Origin: Marchantia polymorpha subsp. ruderalis
Taxonomy: Eukaryota > Streptophyta > Marchantiopsida > Marchantiales > Marchantiaceae
DNA: 64,000 bases
Direction of reading: 5' to 3'
Assembly (NCBI GenBank): GCA_037833965.1
Contig: AP031352.1
Span: 29,886,501-29,950,500 of the forward strand
The position numbers and the translations under genes were made by a program. Position 1 is the first letter of the stretch. Every line of letters starts with the position of its first letter. Shown here one piece after another: positions 21,440 through 28,568 of the stretch. The notes beneath the pieces are model-generated. The model was not told the origin of the DNA and did no database searches. It saw only the letters and a program-made list of their open reading frames with translations.

Positions 21440-24400
21440 ATGACCTTCGACCGGGCGGCGGAGAGCGTCCCATTCTTGAATTCGCGATTCCAATCTCTTG
21501 TGCGCGCTGCGCGCATCCATCTGCTGGCTGCGGACCATTCTCGTCGTCGTCGCACCGGAGATTTCTTGTTGATTGAGGGAGAAGTGAGTGCGCGTGATTT
21601 GGAATTGAGAGCGGTTAGAGTTTGCCGAGAGAGAAAGAAACGCGGACAGTGCGGAAGTAGAATGAGCGGGCGAGCGAACCCCAGGAACGCAATGACGAGA
21701 CCGAGCAGATTGCGGATGGTGCCACTTCGCCTGCCGCAGAACGGGCTGCGCGCTTTCGAAGAGCGCTTAATAGCAAGAAAGCTCGATTTCTTGCTATGGG
21801 GATGGAATTACATCTGCGCGAATATGGTGCGCGAGTGGCTAGAGCCACAGGGACCACCCTCGCGCGGATTGCGTCCGCATGTTGACCGGTGGACAGTCCA
21901 AGATTGGGCGCAGGCGTTGGGAAGATGTGCTGGCATGCCAGGGCATCTCCTTTTCGACAGCGAGAGCATCAAGGTGACCAAGCAAGAAGAAGCGCAATTT
22001 GTGGAGCTGTTCAAGACCGGGAGGTCTACCAAGAATGGGTACAGGACCCGTGATTACAAAGATCGATTTCGCCGGACTTTGTCCGCGGCGCTGATGCAAT
22101 TACTGCAGCCGCACCGCGCCTGCTACATCACATTGTGGCAGGTCTCTTTTGTGGAGTGCGTCATCGAGGGAACTCCAATTCACTGGGCGAGCATCCTGCA
22201 CAGAGTGATGCGACAGCACGCGTTTGAGGAGAAGGGGGGAACTCTAAACCATCTTTCTCCTTTCCTCATCAATTTTTATCGACAGCGGAATTGTTTGACA
22301 GCGGCGGAGCTTGAACATTTTCCGCCATTGTCCATCGACCATCCCGGGAAGTATGTGCGGGAGAACGAGGTCGACACTGATGCGGAGGAGTCACCGACTT
22401 CTACCCCATCAAGACGGAGGGATGAAGGGAGACACACCCCTGCGGCGCGAGTGCCGCGGAAGCGGCGATGGAGGGAAGAGGCCGAAGAGGAGCAGCATCA
22501 AGAACTCTCTGCTCCCATTCGACCGCGGCCGCTGTGCGAGCCATACAGCCGGCCGAAGCAGAAGGCACGCAGACTGGTGTTGCCAGCTGACAGTGCAGAC
22601 ACGGCGACGATTGCGACGGAGATAGGAAGTGCGTCGCCAGAGAGACGAGAGGAAGCGCGGACGACCGCAGGAGCGACGGGCCACGCTGCAACCTCGTCGG
22701 GAGAGAGGCCGCCTACGGGCCAAGGGCCTCCGGAGTTACCACGTGCGATGCGGACAGATGTTCCGTTTGCGCACAGGCGAACCTCCGCGGACGGACGAGC
22801 CTCCGCGGATCGGCGAACACAAGTGGACGTGGATCTACGCTTACGCGTGGGAAGGAGCAGTCCGCCTGTGCACAGGCGCTCGCCTGTGCACAGGTCGCCT
22901 GTGCACAGGTCACCTGTGCACAGAACACCTCCACACGTGCCGCCTGTGCACAGGCAAGAATCACCCCCGTTCCAACGTAGGAAGGGGAAGGAGCCGGCGG
23001 AAGAACCGCCTACGAGACACCGGCCCTCGGGGCCAGACCCTCCGGCGCACCACGCGCCGCAATTCGCGCCTTCGGCGCCAGGGCCTTCGAGCCGAGGGGA
23101 TACGAGCAGAGAGCGTGCGGAGGCCGCACCATCGGCGGGAAGTACGCCGATAGATGCGCCTTCGGCGGTAGGGCCTATAGGCCAAGGAGCATCGGGCGTG
23201 CGGCCCCCGGCCATGTCGCCTTCGGCGATAGATGTCCGCGGCGCTACGCCTGCGGCGGACAAGGCGCCGGCACATGCGCCTGCGCACGGGCCGGGCACAG
23301 CCCCCACGGACCGATCAAGGGAGCAGCAGACGGAGGAGCGGAGTGACTGTCCGCGGGACGACATCTCGATGCGCGATGCGCAATCCAACCCCGCGCAGCC
23401 ACCCTCCGCTCGATCGCCTTCGGCGACGGACGACGGCGACAGAGAGAATGCGGTGGGCAATCAACAAGTAAGCGACAGGGATGCCGCTCGGATACATTCG
23501 CCTTCCGCCTTAGACATTTTGGCGACGAGCAGCGAGGCTGCAGCCGTGCCTTCGCAGGCAGCACACGTCGAGGACGTGCAGCCCCACTCGGGGCAGTCGC
23601 CGACGCAATCAATGGCGACTGAAATTCTCCACTCGGATGATGAGGACGGAGGCTCCACGGAAGAAATGTCAGGAGCAGAAGACACCGAGGAGGAGGAGGA
23701 GGAAATTGTTGGAGCGCCGGCGGCGGCGCTCTCTGAGCAGGTGATTCCGTTGCTGCGGTACTTGGATCGCAAGGTCGATAAATACGCCGACCCACTCCAG
23801 CCGGGATCTTACATCGAGTTAGTGCGCAGGCGGACTCGCACTAAAGTCCACACCAGCAAGCTATTAGCTAGAGTGGACCAGGAGTTGAGGGACTTGAAGG
23901 AGAAGCATGAGTGCTTGTGGGGACAGTACAAGCTTAATCAGAAATTCTACAAGCACTCCGAGAAGATGAAGGATGAGAAACTGGGCGAGCTCACCAAGGA
24001 GCAGGTGAAGGTCAAGGAAGCACTCAACTCTGAGCAGGCCCAGAATCGGATTTTGTCAGAGGAGCTCGTGCGACAGACGCGGTTGTTGGAACAATGTCAG
24101 CTCGCACGGCAGGCGGATGAAGAATTAATCCGCAGTTTACAGTCAGAGTGTGGCGAATTGAGGGCGCAACGTGCTGAAGCCGAATCGCAATTAGTGACCA
24201 TTGAAGAGGATCGCAGGAAGGAGGCGGATCGCACGAAGGTGGAGACGGCGAGGCGAGTCGCCCACTGTCTCAAGGGCTACGCCCACTGGGAAGTGAAGGC
24301 GCAGGAGAAACTCACACTGCGTGAGTTTGAATTGCGCGCAGCCGGGTTGTTGTCAGGCGACAGTAGGAGTCGGCGGAAGGTAGCGAAGAAGCTCGAGGCC

Positions 24401-24592
24401 TTTCTGTCGAAGGCACAGGATACCATGTCCGCCCTCGAGGGGGAGGTGTCCGCGGCGTTGCAGCGGTTGGGACTGCGTAGTCGAGCGGAAGAGTGGCAGG
24501 GTAGGGAGCTAGTGCGCGGCAGTCGGCCGCGCAGGAGACGTAGTACAGGTTCCGCGGAGTGTAGTGTAGCGTGGTTCCGTGCAGGCGTGTAG
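21440..24592 (+). CDS. LTR1 U3-encoded protein, 1050 aa, function unknown
   Basis: Uninterrupted frame inside the LTR. Residues about 85-315 form a conserved domain shared with family B (LRLPQNGLRAF, LDFLLWGWNYIC, LGRCAGMPGHLLFDSES, NGYRTRDYKDRFRR, NHLSPFLINFYR). Residues about 316-760 are disordered and rich in Pro, Arg, Ser and Ala, with PVHR repeats made by palindromic DNA and an acidic patch (EDTEEEEEE). From about 763 comes LLRYLDRK, and about 800-935 is a strong coiled coil; the tail is Arg-rich. No signal peptide or membrane segment is seen. Met85 aligns with the family B start, so residues 1-84 may be a family A extension or the shorter form may be the real start. The frame ends 36 bp before the TATA box, so it is in U3 and would be carried at the 3' end of genomic RNA. 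The protein encoded by LTR2 appears identical. Confidence 0.8.
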   Translation: MTFDRAAESVPFLNSRFQSLVRAARIHLLAADHSRRRRTGDFLLIEGEVSARDLELRAVRVCRERKKRGQCGSRMSGRANPRNAMTRPSRLRMVPLRLPQNGLRAFEERLIARKLDFLLWGWNYICANMVREWLEPQGPPSRGLRPHVDRWTVQDWAQALGRCAGMPGHLLFDSESIKVTKQEEAQFVELFKTGRSTKNGYRTRDYKDRFRRTLSAALMQLLQPHRACYITLWQVSFVECVIEGTPIHWASILHRVMRQHAFEEKGGTLNHLSPFLINFYRQRNCLTAAELEHFPPLSIDHPGKYVRENEVDTDAEESPTSTPSRRRDEGRHTPAARVPRKRRWREEAEEEQHQELSAPIRPRPLCEPYSRPKQKARRLVLPADSADTATIATEIGSASPERREEARTTAGATGHAATSSGERPPTGQGPPELPRAMRTDVPFAHRRTSADGRASADRRTQVDVDLRLRVGRSSPPVHRRSPVHRSPVHRSPVHRTPPHVPPVHRQESPPFQRRKGKEPAEEPPTRHRPSGPDPPAHHAPQFAPSAPGPSSRGDTSRERAEAAPSAGSTPIDAPSAVGPIGQGASGVRPPAMSPSAIDVRGATPAADKAPAHAPAHGPGTAPTDRSREQQTEERSDCPRDDISMRDAQSNPAQPPSARSPSATDDGDRENAVGNQQVSDRDAARIHSPSALDILATSSEAAAVPSQAAHVEDVQPHSGQSPTQSMATEILHSDDEDGGSTEEMSGAEDTEEEEEEIVGAPAAALSEQVIPLLRYLDRKVDKYADPLQPGSYIELVRRRTRTKVHTSKLLARVDQELRDLKEKHECLWGQYKLNQKFYKHSEKMKDEKLGELTKEQVKVKEALNSEQAQNRILSEELVRQTRLLEQCQLARQADEELIRSLQSECGELRAQRAEAESQLVTIEEDRRKEADRTKVETARRVAHCLKGYAHWEVKAQEKLTLREFELRAAGLLSGDSRSRRKVAKKLEAFLSKAQDTMSALEGEVSAALQRLGLRSRAEEWQGRELVRGSRPRRRRSTGSAECSVAWFRAGV

Positions 24593-24628
24593 CGTAGTGC
24601 AGTGTAGTGCTAGGTAGGACTTAGAAGG

Positions 24629-24657
24629 TATAAAATAGTTCCAGGCGTTTTGCCTGG
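24629..24657 (+). promoter_or_regulatory. LTR1 TATA box and downstream hairpin
   Basis: TATAAAATA (24629-24637) is followed by CCAGGC-GTTTT-GCCTGG (24641-24657). Every A LTR has both. The expected start of element transcription is near 24660, so the hairpin lies between the TATA and the start or at the RNA 5' and 3' repeat. Confidence 0.75.
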
Positions 24658-24659
24658 GG

Positions 24660-25602
24660 TTCTTTCCCATCAGAAGTGCAGATCAGGAACCCATTTCCTT
24701 TGCGTGTTTGTGTCCTTGAGTTCTGTCACCACGCACGAGGAGTTACAACTTAGCGTTCCGCATTTTGTAGCTGAAGGCCTTCGGCCGAATGTTCAGAGCT
24801 AGTACATTGGTTAGAGACTTGAGTAGTTCGGATCTGCACCTGCGGGTGACTGCCGATGCTCAGAGCCAGTGACTAGTTAGATACTTGAACAGTTTCGCCC
24901 CTACACCTTCGAGTGTTTCTTTCTGATTGTACTCCTTGGGATTTTTCCCCTGAATGCCAAAGTGAAGTTTTGCTACTTCGTGTAAGCCTTGGTTGTAAAT
25001 TCAGGTTACGCTGCAGCAGGTGCCTTGAGGGTAACCCCTGTAGTATTTCTGGGAATGACAAGTGCCTGAGAATTCAAACTCTTCAATAGACTGTTGTTGT
25101 GTTACTGGAATGTTTCACAGTGAGTCCTTCAGTGCGGACCTGTGTTCTCTGCGCGTTTTGTGAGTTGAGAGTGTTGTTCACCGCGTAGGAGTGACTTCGA
25201 TCCGAAGTAGGCAGTCCAAACCGGGTTTCCTACACTAGCAGCAAGCTAGTGGAAGTGTTGTAAAAGCCGGAGTTGGAAGTCACTGCCCGCAGCTTTGCCG
25301 AGTGTACTCTTGAGAGACTTTCCCCCTGAAATCTTGAAGTAGAGGTCCTAACGGATCTCTGGGTTGTATTTCTGTAGTTTCAGGTGTGTGTGTGTGTGTG
25401 TGTGTTACGCTGCACTGTGCGACCTCCGAGTGCGCTCCGAGTGGACACTTGCAGTATTTCTGGGAGTGACAGTCGCCTGAGAATTCAAACTCATCAATAG
25501 TCTGTTAAACGTGACACTTTGTACCCTGTGTGTTCCTCTGTCCCTGTGGGTTCGACCTTTCTACCACTATATTGCAGTTTTAGCCTTTAGTGGGTTATTA
25601 CA
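24660..25602 (+). other. R-U5 leader of LTR1 with internal duplication and (TG)n
   Basis: Non-coding. Two related segments, around 25045-25095 and 25458-25510, share TATTTCTGGGA-TGACA and GCCTGAGAATTCAAACTC and then CAATAG-CTGTT, about 410 bp apart, so part of this leader is an old duplication. A (TG)n tract lies at about 25384-25405 and differs in length among copies. Several local hairpins are visible, for example CACTAGC-AGCAA-GCTAGTG near 25240. Confidence 0.7.
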
Positions 25603-25642
25603 TAAGAAGCCGACAACTTCTTTTTGGCGCCGCTGCCGGGGA
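25603..25642 (+). other. Primer-binding site with 22-nt spacer (internal 1)
   Basis: TGGCGCCGCTGCCGGGGA at 25625-25642 matches the tRNA-Asp type of plant Ty3/Gypsy primer sites. It is separated from the LTR end by 22 bases containing AAGAAG...CTTCTT, which can pair. The same 22-nt gap occurs at 36845-36866, 53431-53452 and, in family B, 59766-59787. Confidence 0.85.
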
Positions 25643-25677
25643 CAGTTGCGTCAACACCGGGGTTTTTACGAGCAGCC

Positions 25678-25719
25678 ATGCTCGGTGAATGTCGACTGGG
25701 GCTGGCGGGAGCAACCTAA
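25678..25719 (+). CDS. 13-codon upstream frame overlapping the gag start
   Basis: MLGECRLGLAGAT, then stop. It begins 11 bases before the gag ATG and overlaps it in another frame. Family B has a frame of the same length and position (59838-59879, MLGECRRAIVWET). It may tune gag initiation; this is inferred from conservation only. Confidence 0.45.
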   Translation: MLGECRLGLAGAT

Positions 25720-28562
25720 GTGCTAGAGCTGTCCGCAAGTTCCGACGAGATTCAGAGAAGGCCGTGGAAGAGACACGGCGTCAAACCAAGAAAACACCAA
25801 AAAGAGTACCTAAGCCTAGTTCGGCCGACATCCTTGGGGAACCTACCCCCGGCGACTCGGAACCAAACTTGGTGCTTACAGTTCTACTAGATATTCCTTG
25901 CACGGACCCGCCTAGTGAAGTAGAACCGACCGCCCGAGGACCGTCGACAGACACACTGATGGCGGACGGACAAGCCAATGTGCGGCTACCTCAGCCGATT
26001 ACTAAACATTCCTACCCGAAGTACAAAGGGAGTGGGGATGACGACGATGCAGATTCATACATCAAGTTATTCGAGTCGGTGTCTATTGCCAATCGCGAGA
26101 TCGCAGACGACGACCGACTAAGGATCTTTCCAAGCCTTCTGCGGAAGAAAGCGAGGAGTTGGTATAATCACGAGAGCATCGATCCGACAGGGTTGACAAC
26201 ATGGGCCCAGCTGAAGGAGAAGTTCCTTCGTCGCTTTCGCGAGCTCGGCTACGACAGCCGGGTTTTGACGAAGTTACGTAATTTGCAGCGAGAGAAGAAG
26301 GAGAGTCTGCGTGACTACACTGAGAGATTTATGGACCTCCTCGACAGAATACCGAAAACAGGACCAGGGTCCCCTTTCTCGGTACAACAAGCTGTGGATT
26401 GGTACGTGACCGGTTTAACTCGGGAGATGGAGACTTTTTGCCGACGCAGCAAGTGCGACACTATTGAGGATGTGATTGCATCGGCAGAAGCCTTCGAAAC
26501 TTCCACTCTCAACCGCAGAGGGAGAGAGAGACGGGAGTCGAAGGAGCGCAAACCGAAGGGAGGGCGAAGACGGCGTAGAGGTACAACTCCGTCATCGGAG
26601 GAATCGTCTTCGGACGAGAACCGTTCTTCATCCGAAGAAGAGGAAACCTCATCGTCGGAGGAGGAGAAGAAGAGGAAGAAGCATGGGTCAGCGAAGAAAA
26701 AGGGCATCCGACGAGTGACTACGGACAGAGCGCCGGGAGATATAGCTTCGAAGATGGAGACCCTTGTGAAGGACTTCGCCGATCTCAAGGTTCAAGTGGT
26801 AGGCGGGCATGATCGCCGAAAATCACCCGGGAGAGTGCGAGCGAACTTATGGTGTACTACGTGCGGGGCGGTGGGACATGCAAACACCGAGTGCCTTACC
26901 ACCCGGCCGTCATATCCAGTCAACGCAGTAGAGTGGGCGCAACCGTACTATGGAGAGCACCCTCAGTACTATGGAGAGCACCCTCAGTACTATGGAGAGC
27001 ACCCTCAGTACTATGGAGAGGCTAGCGAAGAGACAGCCTACGCCGTCCAGTCGGTGCCTACCCCTCCTGCGGTTTCAGCAATGCAAGTTCCACGATATAT
27101 TCCGGTGGATCGGGCCACTACGGTACCTGTGAGGCGGAGAGCACCTCCAGGGACGTTTGACCCACCGCCACCGCGAGCTTGTTATAATTGCGGGGAAGTT
27201 GGGCACTTCTCACCGCAGTGTCCCCATCCAAAAAGGCGAAACGATTATGCTCCGACATGTAGCAATTGCAAGAAGGTCGGGCACACTGCGCCAGAGTGTG
27301 ATCAGCCACCAGTCCCTCGGCCAGTGGTACGATTTGTGAACACTCCTGCCAAGGAGGACGTGCAAGTTAACCAGGTCGAAGTAGGTTCAGACGGGGATGG
27401 CGAAGACGAAGAATGGCCGGCTGAAGAGGTTATGTGCGCACGGGTCGAAACTCGTAGCTCCAAGAAATCCAAGGAGCAAGAGCGCGACACTCGCAAGCAC
27501 GAACGGAGAACCGCCGACCGGACGGCAAAAGGAAAGGAGAAGACATCCAGCAAGTCCGACTCGCGACCTGCTCGGAAGTCTTCGACTACGCGGGAGGCAC
27601 CAGCAGTGCGCCCCCAGGCAGCAGTCGAGGACGAGCCAGTGCGCCTACTGAAACGGGACTATGCTCCGGATATCCGCAACGAGGTAGCCAACCTGTTGCA
27701 GGAAGCGATCCGCACTCAAAAGGATCCACCGCGGCCAGACCTGACATCCTCCCTTGGGGCGAAGTTGGCAGCCACCGTGGAACCTCGCAGAGCGTCGCCG
27801 ACCCCGGCGCCCCAACGCGCCCACTATGACTTGGTTGAAGATCTCGGGAGTCGAAAAGTGAACATTACGTTCAAGCAGCTCTTGGAGGACAATAAGACGT
27901 ATCGGAGAATGTTGATGCTTTCGCTACGGCATCCGCGGAAGCCGCGCGCGTCCACATCCTCTCAAGTATATCAAGTGGAGAGCGAAGACCAAGGGCCACC
28001 CGAGATCGATGTGGAGATAGCAGGATGTTGTGTACGCAGAGTGCCAATCGACTCTGGATCAGGAGTCAACATAATGACGGAGGATACAGCGAGAGCCTTG
28101 GGGTTCAGTCAATACGAACCCTCGAAGCGTGTGTTGAGATTAGCGGATCAGACGCGGAGAATGCCTGCAGGTATGCTGCGCAATGTCAAGACAACCATCG
28201 GGGGTGCGGACTTTCGGTTGACGTATATCATCCTTCAACCGATGATGAAGCAGGGCTATGACGTTCTGCTCGGGCGACCATGGCTATATGGTGCACAAGT
28301 CAGATGTGACTGGCGAAGACATCGCCTTAAGTTTCCTCATCCTTCGGAACCGACCAAAACCATTACAGTGCCCTGGAATAGGGTCAGGCACGAAGGAGAG
28401 ACCCCATCGACAAGTGCAGGTTACACATCGGGCGAGGACAGTGAGTCGACCGCGCGATCGGATTCCAGTGGTACCGAATCCGATTACTTCGTGGGATTCG
28501 TTGCCTGCTGTTCGGTGGAAGAAGAAGAAGAGACGGAAGCTATTCAGCCGGAAGACGAATAG
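25689..28562 (+). CDS. gag-pro: Family A Gag-protease (internal 1)
   Basis: 957 aa, looks whole. Parts: basic N-terminus; capsid-type Gag domain at about residues 115-270 (DSYIKLFESVSIANRE, ARSWYNHES, FLRRFRELGYDSRV, VDWYVTGL); a Ser/Glu/Lys-rich linker at about 300-340; a first CX2CX4HX4C knuckle at C389; a YYGEHPQ tandem repeat; two further knuckles at C498 and C524; then a retropepsin-like protease with DSGSGVNIM (Asp788) and VLLGRPWL. It assembles the particle, binds RNA and processes the polyprotein. The start is ATG 25689 (MSTGAGGSNLSARA), matched by MSTSDSVGNLSARA in family B. It ends at a UAG in a leaky-type context with pol in the same frame. Confidence 0.92.
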   Translation: MSTGAGGSNLSARAVRKFRRDSEKAVEETRRQTKKTPKRVPKPSSADILGEPTPGDSEPNLVLTVLLDIPCTDPPSEVEPTARGPSTDTLMADGQANVRLPQPITKHSYPKYKGSGDDDDADSYIKLFESVSIANREIADDDRLRIFPSLLRKKARSWYNHESIDPTGLTTWAQLKEKFLRRFRELGYDSRVLTKLRNLQREKKESLRDYTERFMDLLDRIPKTGPGSPFSVQQAVDWYVTGLTREMETFCRRSKCDTIEDVIASAEAFETSTLNRRGRERRESKERKPKGGRRRRRGTTPSSEESSSDENRSSSEEEETSSSEEEKKRKKHGSAKKKGIRRVTTDRAPGDIASKMETLVKDFADLKVQVVGGHDRRKSPGRVRANLWCTTCGAVGHANTECLTTRPSYPVNAVEWAQPYYGEHPQYYGEHPQYYGEHPQYYGEASEETAYAVQSVPTPPAVSAMQVPRYIPVDRATTVPVRRRAPPGTFDPPPPRACYNCGEVGHFSPQCPHPKRRNDYAPTCSNCKKVGHTAPECDQPPVPRPVVRFVNTPAKEDVQVNQVEVGSDGDGEDEEWPAEEVMCARVETRSSKKSKEQERDTRKHERRTADRTAKGKEKTSSKSDSRPARKSSTTREAPAVRPQAAVEDEPVRLLKRDYAPDIRNEVANLLQEAIRTQKDPPRPDLTSSLGAKLAATVEPRRASPTPAPQRAHYDLVEDLGSRKVNITFKQLLEDNKTYRRMLMLSLRHPRKPRASTSSQVYQVESEDQGPPEIDVEIAGCCVRRVPIDSGSGVNIMTEDTARALGFSQYEPSKRVLRLADQTRRMPAGMLRNVKTTIGGADFRLTYIILQPMMKQGYDVLLGRPWLYGAQVRCDWRRHRLKFPHPSEPTKTITVPWNRVRHEGETPSTSAGYTSGEDSESTARSDSSGTESDYFVGFVACCSVEEEEETEAIQPEDE
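26946..27020 (+). repeat. 21-bp tandem repeat in gag (YYGEHPQ)
   Basis: Three full 21-bp units plus a partial fourth, encoding YYGEHPQ. Internal 2 has only one full unit plus a partial one (around 43588-43620). The count varies between copies of the same family. Confidence 0.9.
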
Positions 28563-28568
28563 CAATTA
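28560..28568 (+). promoter_or_regulatory. gag-pro/pol junction: UAG CAA UUA read-through context
   Basis: The gag-protease frame ends TAG followed by CAATTA, a perfect match to the UAG-CAR-YYA tobamovirus-type leaky stop. pol continues in the same frame. Internal 2 is identical here, and family B has UAG CAA CUA (62684-62692), so the codon and context are kept in both families. Stop read-through of this kind is known in plant LTR elements such as SIRE1. Confidence 0.7.

Larger units (their letters stand above)
20196..25602 (+). repeat. LTR1, family A, carries an intact U3 frame
   Basis: 5407 bp, TGTGGTACCCC...GGGTTATTACA, with ends confirmed by the solo LTR at 38128-43521. Parts: palindrome-rich non-coding U3 (20196-21439), the U3 protein frame (21440-24592), TATA and hairpin (24629-24657), then about 940 bp of R-U5. 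This is exceptionally long for a plant LTR and unusual in holding a large frame. Confidence 0.95.

Noticed and set aside
22860-22960. Regularly spaced palindromes resembling a CRISPR-like array
   Set aside because: Units abut or overlap with no unique spacers and encode an in-frame PVHR repeat in a plant retroelement.
22498-23460. 320-codon antisense frame inside the U3 protein gene
   Set aside because: It lies opposite the disordered, palindrome-rich middle of the real frame. Composition explains it and no domain is visible.
21440-24592. The U3 frame as an ordinary host gene or as an internal-region gene
   Set aside because: It occurs in every LTR copy, including a solo LTR bounded by a perfect target duplication, so it belongs to the LTR itself.
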